Shown: one piece after another, positions 34,015-45,814 of the stretch
Numbering within the stretch: the stretch's first letter is position 1
How the letters are laid out: each line of letters opens with the position of its first letter
Assembly: GCA_947579605.1 (NCBI GenBank)
Contig: OX388314.1
Span: 11,715,982-11,779,981 of the forward strand
Direction of reading: 5' to 3'
DNA length: 64,000 bases
Source: Athripsodes cinereus
Taxonomy: Eukaryota > Arthropoda > Insecta > Trichoptera > Leptoceridae
The notes under the pieces: generated by a model
Databases searched by the model: none
What the model was told of the DNA's origin: nothing
What the model saw: the letters and a program-made list of their open reading frames with translations, nothing else
Program-made: the position numbers and the translations under genes

Positions 34015-35275
34015 AGCGATTCCTTTTTTATGATTTAATCTTATATATCAATTGAGTGTTCATAAATATTCAAATACTTATAATATGATTTTATTCAGGA
34101 ACAAAAGATGATAATTCACATCAAATCATAACATGTTTGGACAATTGAGGGACATGGATTCAATTTTTTTTTTATTTTCTTTTTGTTTTATTATTATTGT
34201 TGTTCTCATTTTATTTTATATTATGATGAATGAAAATTAATGGAAACACTGCATTAATAGAGGCTAGGTCTAATGAGGTAAAATTGTAATTTTTAAAAAT
34301 CAATTAGATCGAGCTAATTCCAAACTAAGATATGAAATTTGCATTATTAATTCTAGCGTGACGATATTTGCACATACATTACACTAATACCTACGTATAA
34401 TTTTTCGTTAGTTATCCTTTTTTCCTTTCCTAGAAAAGAATTCGATTAAAGAGATATCACTATTACAAACATCTCTATCACAAAATTGTAGTCAGTGGTC
34501 GTGGCGGTCTCGTGACAGTTTGATATGTTGATTAAAGAAAGTAGCCATCTTTTCAAATTTTCAATACATATTAACAAACGGATACAAATATTTATATCAT
34601 TATGAGAAAAATAATAATATCGAATATTTATCTTCAAAATATGTGACATTGACGAGAAGTAACCTTAAATTATATAATTTTTAGTATGTTAGTGTTATTA
34701 TTTGTGATACTAAATTTAGATTTTTCCATCGTTAAATTAAAACCGGGCTACGACGGTGTGAACGTCATAAGCTGTCGTTACATTAGTTCACTTATTAAAG
34801 GTGAAATATCTTCGTTATAATTAGATAGTGTTATGTAACATTAAGTCAAGCCACAAAAAAGTCAGTGTCGTTATTCAAACTTAAAAATGGTATTTTTACG
34901 TACTTATTCCCGATCGCCAAACAGTCCTCGTAGAGTCTTGGACTTTGAGACTTGCCCACCTTACATCATTAAGCCTTTCGATATTGAAGAACGGTTTGCC
35001 AGCCGCTTTTAGCATTTAGCTGCTTCTTATCTCGGTCAATGTTATCGATTATTCTTTTAAAAACGGTACCTTTGCTTTTCTAAAAGTATTGAGCAGTAGA
35101 CGCTAATTAATCCTCTGTAATACATACCCATTCAACTATTAGTATTGGCTTTATACGAAAATTTATATTATTTTGGTTATGTTTCTGTGAAGACGGCGGC
35201 AAAGAATATGTTTCTCATATTTCTATTTTTTTAGCCAGTTATTTTAAGAAGATCGCGAATAAGACATTTGCCATA
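34015..35275. other. AT-rich non-coding stretch
   Basis: No gene is visible. Slightly GC-richer words at 34741-34780 and 34910-35000 show no recognisable domain. Confidence 0.35.
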
Positions 35276-35279
35276 TTTA

Positions 35280-35380
35280 ATTCGGTGGCAAAGTGTGCAA
35301 TCTATCCTAAACATAATTTTTTTTTATTAGCACGAAGAGTAAAACTTGTATATTTATGGTAATGCGGTTAATCTCATAAA
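35280..35380 (+). repeat. degenerate SINE-2 fragment
   Basis: GGCAAAGTGTGCAATCTATC, CTAAACAT and AGCACGAAGAGTAAAACTTG resemble the mid-part of SINE-2. It is very diverged. Confidence 0.35.
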
Positions 35381-35384
35381 TACC

Positions 35385-36630
35385 CCCACGTGATGATGAT
35401 GACGGATGGTATCTTAGGCGCCGTTTAATGAAGTATTCGTCTCAAAGAGAAGCTAGAAGTGCGATGTGTTCAGTTTACTTGTGAATGTTGTAATAAGTGA
35501 TTGCATGTATGTATAAATAGAGGAGAGGTGGAGAAGACATTGATTGCAAATGTATAGGTATGTAGGGTACCGTATCGTGTCATCATTTTAATAATATTAA
35601 TGTTGGTAAGATGACGACTGACGAAGACGCGACACCTCGCACCTCTTGGTTCGGTTCTCGATGACATTCTGATTTATTAACTGTTAATATGAATAATTTC
35701 CTACAATATTAATATTAGAATATCCACTCTTTATCCAGTATTCATGGTCTCAATATTCCAATATATAAGTTTAGTCCGGTCTTTATATTATGTTTATGTT
35801 TATAGGTACTCTATAAAAACAAATATAATACCAGACACATGGGCAAGTAACAGAAAAACCTAGGTCCTTTAAAAAAAACTCGCATACATTGATCGTATCT
35901 TGAACAAAAAATATTACTCAAAATTGTAACATTTTATCCATTATCGTAAAATAATATTTTCTAAGCTAAGCTAATAGAACAAACTGCGAAAGGAGGGGAA
36001 TGGAAATGAATTTGAATGAAGCAGAAGACACACCTTTTTGCTGAGGGTTTCATGCAACAGATACGCAAAATGGCGCCTTTAAGATAATTTTGTGAGTAAA
36101 CGGCGCTTCAAAAATGATCTATATATAAAAAATAAGTTTTTAAAAAACTTGTTTACATGCTAGGTCTGTATTTTTTTTTAATCCGAGCAGTTTAGTAGTA
36201 CAAATTTTTCAAAGTCATAGAAGCACAATATCCCAAATTTAAACCTTTAAACAGGTTAACTAGGAAGAAAAAAAAATATTAACTTACCTAAGCAAACTAT
36301 GTTGTTAATTTATTTTGGGAAAGACCTATAAAAAAATTCGGTGAAATTTTTTATGACTTGCCATTTCTCGAAAGTTTAAAAGACAAGGAAATTTTTTAAA
36401 CTTTTGTATTTAAACATTTTTCTAAATGAAAAGTATATATGGCATAAAGTGTTGATACTTTGACAGGATCAAATTTAATACTAGTTCTTAAGAAAATTCA
36501 TTCGATATGGTTGTTTTGCATTTTCTTTTTGAAAAACACCTAGTATTAACACTTTAATACAATGGTTTAATTTTCATAAAAAAAGTTTGTTTCAAGACAC
36601 CAAAAAGTAATGATAGGGTAGAAAATAAAA
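35385..36630. other. non-coding stretch
   Basis: No supported gene. A 65-codon open frame near 35.5 kb has no domain. Confidence 0.35.
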
Positions 36631-36644
36631 AAAGAGATAATTAT

Positions 36645-37322
36645 AGTATCTATACTATACCATACCCTCACGCCGTGTCCCAAGTGGGGTAGGCAGAGTA
36701 AACGGAACGCCAAACAGATCTATCTTTACACACTTCCTTCGCTTCCTCCATATGTAAAGTATGTAAAATGTAAAGACGATATTATTATTTGAATAAAAAA
36801 AAAAAAATTGAAATTTGAATATTCATACAGTTTCTCATACACGCACGTCGGTTCCTCTTACTCAACACGCGGCCGTCCTTGAGAATTTGATCCACGTGAT
36901 CAAGCCACGTGGTTATCGGACGCCCGCGTTTCCTCACGCCCTTTCTTTCAGATAAGTATATCCTCTTTGTCACTCTTACCTCGTTCATTGGTTCAACATG
37001 CCCAAACCACCGTAGTTTATTCACGCGCATTCTGTCCACAACACTCTTCTTGCATCCGCTCATTCTTCTAATATCCTCATTCTTCACTTTATCACGCAGC
37101 GTTTTTATCAGCCATTCTTCTCAACGATCGCATCTCTACTGCATTTATTCCACTTTTGTCCTTTTTCAACCACGTCCATGTCTCGCTTGCATACATAAGT
37201 GACGGTACCAGAATGTTATTGTGCACCAGCATTTTAGCCATGTTCGACACATTACCATTGCTGACAATGGGTCGAAGTGCACCATTTACTCTAGCACCGG
37301 CCACTTTCTTTCTTTCAATGCT
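36645..37322 (-). pseudogene. LINE-B, 3' part (C-terminal domain, 3' UTR and tail)
   Basis: Minus-strand frames read RKKVAGARVNGALRPIVSN, LVPSLMYASETWTWLKKD and MRSLRRMADK, then after a frameshift VVDRMRVNKLRWFGHVEPM and RKRGRPITTWLDHVDQIL. This is the C-terminal domain of an endonuclease-reverse transcriptase LINE, with the W-F-G-H and G-R-P-x-x-x-W motifs. A ~140-bp 3' UTR follows and ends in CTGCCTACCCCACTTGGGAC and a TATAG tail. ATAATTAT just outside (36637-36644) is repeated at 40486-40493, a plausible target duplication for the whole LINE-B copy. It is broken by a frameshift and by the element at 37323. Confidence 0.88.
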
Positions 37323-39783
37323 TGCTACGTGAGGACGTGCAATCAAATTGCTACGTGTGTGGTTTCCATTAACCACGCTCTCACATAACAAGTAAATTAT
37401 GCTTCGTCCAACGGTCGAACACACAATTTATTACAAAAGCAAAATTAGAACAATGAACAAGGTTTCAAACTGAACTATAAGAAGCAAAATACATATTCTG
37501 TAGAGTAATACTGTTATAAATATAGGTCTATATGCTCGTTAAGTAGTCTAAAGATATTAAGAAGTAAAAGGTCTATACTCGTGTTTATGTCTAGGGGTTT
37601 CTTACAAGTGTATGGGGCCCTTTTACTTGGCTCTGGACGAGAGAGGCCTCTGTGTCATGCTTACCCTTAAGTCCACAAGCAGTCAGGTTACCAGGAACAC
37701 CTTACTCCTTCAGTATACCATTTATAACTTATTGAATAGAATCTTCATATTATGTATCAAGGTAAATTTATAGGTACATCCATGTAAACAACAAAATTAT
37801 ATATATATATATCATGTGAAACTAAGATTATCAAAAAGTACATTAGACCTTTCCAAGAAAGTGGATATATTATTTCCATCAATGGAGCCTTTCATTTAGC
37901 TCTTGGTTGCCTTCATAGTGAGATAATATGGTCTTCCTCCCAATGGTTGGCCAAGGATTCGAACCTTTGTTACATAACTACTCCGAGTATATACTAGGTT
38001 ATTGGAAGATTATATACACGGAGGCGGAGATATGTACTTTAGTATTATTAAGAGTATTGAATCTACTGATGGGTATACAAAATGAATTTCAATAGAAAGA
38101 TATCGGATGGTAAGTGATTTACATTTATTGTGTAAACATATACATTACATAACAATACAGTTACTTTCAAAGTATATCTGTAGGGAATACTATTCCATAC
38201 AATACGCAAAATTATGAAAGTATTGCCATATTTGGATAGAGACAGTAAAACACACAATGGTAATTATTAAAAGACACCAACCTTGGTATTACAAATATAA
38301 ATCAATACCTGGATTATCGTGGGGTCTATAACATGAAATGGGAATCATTCATTCTTCATTCATACTCAAGATCTTATATTATTACACAAAGGAAATTAAT
38401 ATATAGATAGTTCAACGATTATATGAACTTAGTTATGAATAAATTATCAATATATATATACATCATATACAGTAGTAATATTGTCACTTACAGATAGACT
38501 GGCGAGCTGGATAAGAATAACACAAAGACAAGTATGTTATTGTTAACGTATTTTGGCACTCATAGACGGGAGATGGCAGGATCATGAAAGAAACATACCC
38601 TGATGATTCTATGGCGGTCGCTGGTTATACTCTAGGACGTACAGGAGTGCGGTGATGTCAGAATCAGACAGATCCTGTCCTCAGGACGAAGAGATCGCCA
38701 CTTCACAAGTGTTAAGAGAAATAATTTACGTTTCAACACTATTCTCAGTGCCAAAGGAATAAGGCGTCACTATTTCCATAGTCTGTCCAAGCATATACGG
38801 GTGGTCATTTAATCACTCTCATAACAAGGGTCGTAACCAGAAAAGTTAAGAGAGGATCTTCACGTTCTCATAAGAATGAGTGTTCATTGATAAACTACTG
38901 ATGCGCAATATACAGACTCTCGCGTTGAAGATGTATTCGTTCCTTCGGAACCCATTCTTGTTTTAGTTAAATTTATAACACTGAGCAAGTATAAAGAATT
39001 GTTTAAGTGATTCTTTTATGAATCCTAACAATGAAAAGTTGATCAGAAACAAGGGATTATCTTATTTCACACGGATATGAAAAATGGCGGCAATTGCAAC
39101 AACCACGCCCAAAATCATACAAATGCTACATCACTCCAAAAAAAACTCCCAAATGTTATCTTAATATCACTTCGACAACGGAATCTATATGACTCACAGG
39201 ATACTCAAACCTGTTCACGATATTATTTGGTTTGTTGATTACTATTGATTATTAATAAGAACGGTTTTAGGGTACACTAATGTTGGCGGTAAATCCGTCC
39301 ACGCGCATAACAATTGACACAGGTTGTTCTAAAGTACATTATTACACGGCACACAACAAGAATTATTTTATGAACGCAGGAAGACAACAAGATTGATCAT
39401 TACACTGTTATGAAGATTGCCTCTAATTATCTAACAATACTATTAACTTGTCGTAATTACTACGATGACTGTCCGCCGCGAGAACAGAGTGGGCACTGGG
39501 CCACCCCATACGTGTGGTCTAACCCATCGTAAAGGAGAAACTGTTTGTCATAACGGACTTCGAAAAGACGTTACAAAAAAAGAACATTCCATGGACATCA
39601 CGTGATAGTGGTGATGAGTGCACCATTCGTATGCACGAGGATACCCGAGGATTACCGACAAGGTGTAGAGAAAATATAATAATATTATTATTTATTATTG
39701 AGTGACGACAAAGGACAACTACGAATTATTGGTATAGCAGTGGATATGAACGTATTACGCGTTGAATATTTTAATGCGTAGCA
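37323..39783. mobile_element. 2461-bp element inserted in LINE-B, TG...CA ends, class unresolved
   Basis: The boundaries follow from the interrupted LINE-B reading frame. Starting TGCTACG and ending CGTAGCA gives 7-bp perfect inverted termini and a 4-bp duplication TGCT (37319-37322, 39784-39787). Removing the insert restores an uninterrupted codon series across the junction. TG...CA ends and a 4-bp duplication suit an LTR-type element (solo LTR or TRIM/LARD), while the inverted termini could also suit a non-autonomous DNA element. I see no direct LTR pair and no open frame above about 64 codons inside. Composition is less AT-rich near both ends. Confidence 0.75.
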
Positions 39784-40485
39784 TGCTCCTATCGCATTTT
39801 ACATCCCTCGCAAACATACTTCCCAAATATACATACTCACTTACTTGCTCCAAACATTCGTCACCAACTTTGATCTCGCAAATCGTTTTTTTATTCTCTC
39901 TTTCAAACACTAGAACTTTCGTCTTCATAACATTCATTATCAAACCATTCAAGTTGCAACTATCATACACACACGTCACAATCTCTTGTAAGTCCCTTTC
40001 ACTCTCAGCCATTAACACCAAATCATCTGCGTACATCAATGCATTCACCCGAAACCCATTCAGCTCGACACCAACATCCATCTCTTTCACAGGTCGCATA
40101 CAGTAGTCGAAGAATATGACAAGACATGACACAACCTTGCTTCACTCCCTTGGTGAGGACAAACCACTCCGAGAGAGTGTTATTTACCCTCACGCAAGCG
40201 GAGCTTCCCACGTAAAGTGAAGAGATTGCGCGGATCAACCGGCTGCTCACCCCATACTCCAACAACACGCGCCACAACCTTTCCCGGTCCACTCGATCAT
40301 ATGCTTTCTCCAAATCCACGAACGCACAAAAAAGCTTCTGGTGTGTACCCAGAAACTTCTCTATAACCATTCGCAGGGAGAAGATCTGATCGGTGCACCC
40401 TCTGCCATTCAAAAACGCTCCTTGTGCATCCCATATCTTACACTCAGTTATCTTTCGTACTCTCTCAATCAAAATTCTACCCTAC
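39784..40485 (-). pseudogene. LINE-B, 5' part (reverse transcriptase core, broken)
   Basis: The minus strand encodes reverse transcriptase motifs in order: GAFLNGRGCTDQIFSLRMVI (motif 2 region), FCAFVDLEKAYDRVDRERLW (motif A with its catalytic D), and VLTKGVKQGCVMS (motif B). After a frameshift near 40115-40135 come NALMYADDLVLMAESERDL (motif C with YADD) and QVSEYVYLGSMFARD (motif E). The endonuclease and N-terminal reverse transcriptase segments are absent, so the copy is 5'-truncated at about 40485. It continues into the part at 36645-37322 after the inserted element: CDRS on one side joins IERKK on the other in frame. Confidence 0.9.
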
Positions 40486-40827
40486 ATAATTATTCCCTAT
40501 TGATAGTTATGATATTTAAGATAATTATGTCTTTACTTTATTGAAAAATATTGATTTAATTTATTTTTTATCTATTTGTCACTAATAAAACTCAATCTCT
40601 TTACACCATGTTGTTACACACACTATTAGATATATTTCAGAGTATATACAATTATACATATATTTTTATGTAGCGTTTAATAATATTATGTGTAGCAGCA
40701 TCTATGATACCGAGTTTCCAATATTTTATTGGTTAATTAACAAACTTTACGACAGATTCTGTCTGGCGATTGACGTGTCAGTGGGGTGTAGTGAAATTTC
40801 AGAATTAATGAGCAAGCTTCCATATCA

Positions 40828-40852
40828 CCACACACACACACACACACACACA
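40828..40852. repeat. (CA)n microsatellite
   Basis: About twelve uninterrupted CA units. Confidence 0.95.
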
Positions 40853-41539
40853 TAATAATATGTACGTAATGACTGTAATATCTACGACCCAACACTTGGT
40901 GTAGAATATGAATACAACGCAATACAGATTATGCTATGAATCATAGAACTTGCTAAGTTGTTCTTTGTCTACCTAATATTATAAAATAAATTACCGATCA
41001 TCGCGCGTGCTGTTGACAGATAATCGATAAAATATTTTAATTACTTCAACTGTATCTGAAATTTTAATATTCCTCCTAATATTATGAATCTATTAATACT
41101 TGTGATTAATATGAATGGTGTAGTTTTAAATCATTTGTATTCTCGTTGATTCGAAAAATCGACAAAAAGGAAATTTAAAATGTTGATAAATCCGGCAGTT
41201 TGGATTGAAATAATTTTGCTCTTCCGGATTTGTTTATATCTTTTGAATATTAATAAATTATTTAATAATCAAAATTTGATTTGTCTCTATAATTTGAATG
41301 TTGAGACGTATATGTATAAAAAAAGAAATATTAGAATAATAACAAAGTTTATATGTTTGCTTTGTAATTTGTGACAAGTAAATTAATAATTGCTGTATTG
41401 TGTGATTGTTCGTATGGATGCCTACTAACTTGAATTGTCTATAAATAGTGTCCATCCATGATTGTTGTTTTTATTGATGATATTTGGTTGCATTTTTGTT
41501 GTTGTTATTATTTTAGTTATATATACTTATTTGAATTAC

Positions 41540-41643
41540 TTAACACCAATTTGTGAATTTGTATGTTTATATATGTATATATATTATATATTGTAAATGG
41601 TTATATGAGCCGTATATTGAATAAATTGAATTGAATTGAATTG
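41540..41643 (+). repeat. possible retroposon 3' end with (GAATT)n tail
   Basis: GGTTATATGAGCCGTATATT is followed by GAATAAATTGAATTGAATTG and another unit. The pentanucleotide tail after a UTR-like stretch suggests a truncated retroposon. No coding sequence remains. Confidence 0.35.
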
Positions 41644-42090
41644 TATGGTTTCTAAAATTATTTCAATTATAAAGTTTTATTCACAATTCAATTAACCACG
41701 TTACGTTTTAGATAAATTACAAACTTTGATTTTTAATTACCCTAACAAAGGGAACCGGCGTCAGTAGGTATATCAGTTTAGTGATAACAAGTACAAAGAA
41801 TGTTACCTATTCAAAAGTTGTTCATTTCTGAAATTCATATATTTTCCAATGTACATATTTGAATAATATGTTTGAGCACTGATGAATTGAGGTTTAATAG
41901 GCCTTATTAATCTCAAGTTTTCTTAGACGGCTCGGTGTCAAGAATAAGTGCGTAGAAATATCCGTCTGTAAGGTTTTCTATATATTTTTGAATGAGATTA
42001 TTGATCACATATCAAAACCCTAATAAAAAACTAAGATTGAAATAATTTCGACTTTAACTGGACTTCAGGTAATTAGGACTTCTTACAACA

Positions 42091-42157
42091 ACCAACTGAA
42101 GAGGGACATGAACTGTGGCTCATACGTCGAGCTGAAAAGATTGGCTGAGAATACATT
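42091..42157 (+). pseudogene. LINE-A fragment cut off by repeat X
   Basis: ACCAACTGAAGAGGGACATG through GGCTGAGAATA matches LINE-A positions about 59695-59757 and stops at 42157, where repeat X starts. It lacks the usual LINE-A 3' end. Confidence 0.75.
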
Positions 42158-42358
42158 GAAGGACCCACCGTCCACCCGGATACCGCAGAAGTCTGGGGAC
42201 TTCCATTTATCCGAAATTCTACACTTAACAAATCTTGTCCACACCGGAGGCGCCATAGTGGGCAGCCTGAAGGGCTGGCCGGCCAAACCACCAAACCGCC
42301 AAAACCTCCGTGTGAAATCTTTTGACTAAACTCCTTCGATGTACCTTTATACGAGAGA
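42158..42358 (-). repeat. repeat X, fullest copy
   Basis: It begins CATTGAAGGACCCACCGTCC, contains GCAGAAGTCTGGGGACTTCC, CCGGAGGCGCCATAGTGGGC and GGCTGGCCGGCCAAACC, and fades after CTTTATACGAGAGAAG. The other copies at 19183-19290 and 61511-61680 share the same sharp first base. It is GC-richer than the surroundings, and on the minus strand a short frame (AGQPFRLPTMAPPVWTRFVK) is partly kept in the 61.6-kb copy (NFRLPTVAPPVEFRLVK). It could be a 3' part of an unrecognised LINE or a SINE. Confidence 0.6.
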
Positions 42359-42439
42359 AGCAAACATAGTAATAATACATATATCTATACAAAAAAAAGG
42401 AATCAAATAAACAAGTTATCTTAACCTAGGTTACAAAAG

Positions 42440-43023
42440 TTACAAAATAATAATAAGTAAAAGTGCGTAATATAGTTACAAAATAATTGCATAATATTCT
42501 GGAACAAAAGCTGAGTTGAGGTGTCCAGAGACTTTTCCTAGGTTATTCAGGCCGGCGAACCCGAGGGTCGCCGTTACCGGGGCTGTTGCAGAGACGCTTC
42601 CCTCCCCAAGGGACATCCCAACCAGACCTAATACTCTCCACCAAGGGAGACAGGACAACACAAAGACGAAAAAAAAACGAGTTCGCCCGCGACAGCCACA
42701 ATCACACAAGGCAAAATCAACCATCAAGCTCTCCTAAGCGAGCCTGGCTCACGCAGGAGATCCCACCGAGATACCCAGACATCTACAAACCTCAAAAAGG
42801 CCCTGAAATTCCCAGGATAAGTCATCAACTCCGCAAACCAGAAGGGTCTAGGAGTGTCATCACTCATACTATCAATCATCACGTTTCTTGCATCTATCAT
42901 CAATGGGCACTCCCACAGGATGTGCCCCGCAGACTGAGCTCCCGTCCCACAAGCACACCACGGGTCGTCCGCAAGCCCAAGCTCAAAGAGCTTGGCTTTT
43001 AGCTCCCCGTGGCCCGTCACCAA
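42440..43023 (-). pseudogene. LINE-F (R1/Jockey-type) C-terminal fragment and 3' UTR
   Basis: A 99-codon minus-strand frame (43023 down to 42724) begins VTGHGELKAKLFELGLADDP. It carries the C-x-C-x(8)-H-x(4)-C zinc-knuckle pattern CACGTGAQSAGHILWECPLM that ends R1- and Jockey-type LINE proteins. The rest of the C-terminus follows to a stop, then a GC-rich 3' UTR of about 280 bp with a CAACCCCGGTAACGGCGACC-like segment in complement and an AT-rich duplicated end (AGTTACAAAATAAT twice at 42440-42490). Reverse transcriptase and endonuclease are absent. It differs from LINE-A to E in its C-terminal architecture. Confidence 0.8.
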
Positions 43024-43055
43024 CTGAACTTACATTCTTGCGCTTCCTCTACATT

Positions 43056-43150
43056 CATTAAGTTTCTCATGAATGCGTGCCGATTTCCCTTAGTCAACAC
43101 GCGGCTATCCTTGAGAATTGGATCCACGTGGCTAAAGCTACGTAGTTCTA
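43056..43150 (-). pseudogene. LINE-B-related C-terminal fragment
   Basis: AGTCAACACGCGGCTATCCT, TGAGAATTGGATCCACGTGG and CTAAAGCTACGTAGTTC align with LINE-B at 36870-36915. It is about 95 bp, directly abutting LINE-F. Confidence 0.75.
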
Positions 43151-43360
43151 GGACTTGGAATATAAATATAGCTCATAATATTTACCGATTTATTTATATT
43201 TAATATATTATTCGTTATAATTAAATACATATTTGATAAGTGATAGTAGCTTTTAGAATATCTATTAAAAATAATTACAATATTAAAAATAATACAAGGT
43301 TTGTGACATTCATAGATCAAGTACTCGTATATATGTTAAAGGATGAAAATATAACTCTTT

Positions 43361-43741
43361 CTTCTTCTTCTATCAGTGCCATATCAGGTCCCCCCGACGT
43401 TGGCGATCACTCTGGAGAATGCCTCCCTGTCTCGCACTGTGCGGACCAGCTCTTCCATCCGTGTTATTCCGGTCCATTGCCGTATATTCCGCAGCCACGA
43501 CATCTGCCTCCTTCCCACTCCACGACGTCCCTCAATCTGGCCTTCTATTATCAACTGCAGAAGCCGATACTTATCGCCTCGTAGGATGTGGCCCAAATAT
43601 GAGACTTTACGAACCTTTATATTTGTCAGGAGCTCTCTATTTGTATGTGCTCTGCGTAGTACTTCTGTATTGGACACCAAGTCTGTCCACAGTATTCGAA
43701 GCATTCTTCGATGAATCCACATCTCGAATGCCTCTAACCGA
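43361..43741 (-). pseudogene. LINE-C 3' fragment with (GAA)n tail and 10-bp target duplication
   Basis: ATAACTCTTT flanks the copy (43351-43360, 43742-43751). The minus strand is open over 112 codons with RLEAFEMW just upstream of the first Met, then RRMLRILWTD, VSYLGHILRGDKYRLLQLI (the L-G-H-x-x-R motif), EGRRGVGRRQMSWLRNIRQW and a stop after VIANVGGT. A (GAA)n tail follows. It is 5'-truncated, but the remaining frame is uninterrupted, so the insertion is fairly young. Confidence 0.9.
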
Positions 43742-43754
43742 ATAACTCTTTATC

Positions 43755-44500
43755 CATTTACAACACCTATGTCTATATAAAAAGAGAAAACTTAAAGAGT
43801 ACATACACTATTAATGACGTCCTAGCTATAATGTGGTCACCAAGAAGGAAATAAATATCCATTCTAATGTCTACTATATGTATGTACGTATACTTATACT
43901 AGATTGCGTAGTTGAGTGCATTAATCTAGTCATGACCTGAATTATCAGTAGGTACATACTCAGCCGCAATACACAAATCCACCAACATGAAGAACGACGT
44001 TCATGGTGTTGAATGCAACATTTCAATTTAACAGCGAGTCTATCCGTTGGTACAAACAGACACATAATGACCCACTTAGTTATCGTATTATTACTATTCC
44101 CATTAAATGTCTAGACAGCATCATCTAATCGATGCCTAATAAACTTACGGTGTTATTAAAGTCTATCATTATTATTATATTAATTTTGTTTTACAATATT
44201 TCTAGCCTAGGGTGCTATAGTTGCAATAAGTTTGGTCATTAACTCAACTACTACATGTTGATTTATTTATGTCTTAGAAGTACCTACTTATTTTGCATCG
44301 AGTGACCTCCAATCTTATCGTTTTTATTGATCAATTGTAATTTTGTTTCTGTCCATTGCAATCTATGTTTTTTTTTTAAGTCAGGTACGTGATAATTCAA
44401 GTGTCTGTAGTGATATCATTGAATGAGATATCATTTAGAAAAAAATATTATTAAAAAAATGTTAGGTATACAACTTTTATATATGCAACGATATAAAAAG
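43755..44500. other. AT-rich non-coding stretch
   Basis: No supported feature. Confidence 0.35.
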
Positions 44501-44573
44501 TTGCATATCGAGTAGGCACATATTTCATTAAAAAAATTAGACCTCGCTTCTCATGTATGAAAATAAGAATTCA

Positions 44574-45001
44574 TCATCATCATCATCATCGCCCTCAACG
44601 CTCCTCTCGGGAGCACAGGGCAGAAACCAGCCTCCTCCATTCAGAGCGTCTCTATGCCAATTGCGTCACCTCTTCCCACGACATTCCTTGCGCTCTGATA
44701 TCGTTGTCATAGGAACGGTGTATTGTGAAAGAGGGACGCCCGGGCCTACGGAACCCCTGCGGACGGAATAACAGTGCTCTTTTTGGCCAACTATCATTGG
44801 GCATTCTCAAAACATGTCCCAGCCAGGACCATCGTCTCTCTTGTATTACGGAGATTACAGGTCTCTGCTGGGTGCGCCGGCGCACAGCATCATTTGTAAC
44901 ATGTTCATACCATCTGACATCCAAAATCTTTCTAAGACACTTGTTTTCAAAGCTTAGTATCTTCCGCTCTTGAGCCTTGGTTAAGTGCCAAGACTCGCAG
45001 C
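44574..45001 (-). pseudogene. LINE-D 3' fragment with (GAT)n tail, flanked by 70-bp direct repeats
   Basis: Minus-strand translation reads YGCESWHLTKAQERKILSFE, CLRKILDVRWYEHVTND, RRWSWLGHVLRMPNDSWPKR (L-G-H motif), a GRPSFTIHRSYDNDI-like block and GMSWEEVTQLA. A short 3' end and (GAT)n tail follow. The flanks 44504-44573 and 45002-45071 are 70-bp direct repeats differing at one base (ACCTCG versus ACCCCG), so the whole arrangement looks like a retroposon insertion with an exceptionally long target duplication. The frame begins right at the truncation point. Confidence 0.88.
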
Positions 45002-45547
45002 CATATCGAGTAGGCACATATTTCATTAAAAAAATTAGACCCCGCTTCTCATGTATGAAAATAAGAATTCAAGGGGACTAGAAAGATAAAATTTATAGTT
45101 TTTAATTAAAACTTTTTTGTTAAAAAATATTCTTCATAATCTAGAAAATTATTAGCCAAATTATTAAATAAATATTCATTTGTTATCATAAGTAATAAAA
45201 TATACTCGAAAACTGTATTTTGTTATATTTCTTGAATGACTATATTTGTTATTAATGTTGTAGGTGTTATTATATTTCTTTGTTCTTTCACCTTCCTTTC
45301 ACCGCATCCTTCTACAGAACTCCAACTTCCATGTATTTTCTTATCTACTCACAACTAAACTCATTATCTCTTCGTCTCAAGAGATGAGTTGCTTCTTATT
45401 ACAATAACATTATTATGCTGTGGTTCTTACATACATACTCTATGACTGTATTAATACTATCGTACTTTCTTTTAATATTTGCTCAAATTGGATACCTTAG
45501 GTACTCATAATTTGTTTAAGATTCTTGATCGTTTCAGTTTATTATCA

Positions 45548-45812
45548 TCTTCTTCTTCTCGTGCCGTATCAGGTCCCCCCGACGTTGGCAATCACTCTGG
45601 CGAAGGCTTCCCTATCCTGCGCGACCCGGAACAGTTCTTCCACATGTCTCATCCCGGTCCAGTCTCTTATATTGCGCAGCCAAGACGTTTGCCTTCTACC
45701 AGGACCACGCTGCCCCTCAATCTTCCCCATCAGTATCAGCTGGAGCAGACTTTACTTATCGCCCCGCAGAACGTGACCCAGATATGAAATCTTACGGACC
45801 TTATTATCATAT
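45548..45812 (-). pseudogene. LINE-C 3' fragment
   Basis: On the plus strand TCTTCTTCTTCTCGTGCCGT, ATCAGGTCCCCCCGACGTTG and GCAATCACTCTGGCGAAGGC match the 3' half of LINE-C at 43361 in the same orientation. The (GAA)n tail is retained. It is more diverged than the 43.4-kb copy, with frame disruptions. Confidence 0.85.
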
Positions 45813-45814
45813 TG

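Larger units (their letters stand above)
40490..42090. other. AT-rich stretch with microsatellites
   Basis: No gene is visible. It holds the (CA)n run at 40828-40852 and a possible retroposon tail near 41.6 kb, listed separately. Confidence 0.35.

Noticed and set aside
37323..39783. Calling the LINE-B insert a complete LTR retrotransposon
   Set aside because: No pair of direct terminal repeats, primer-binding site or gag-pol frame could be seen. Only the TG...CA ends and short duplication support it.
39762..40106. Plus-strand open frame of 114 codons over LINE-B
   Set aside because: It is the antisense shadow of the LINE-B reverse transcriptase on the minus strand.
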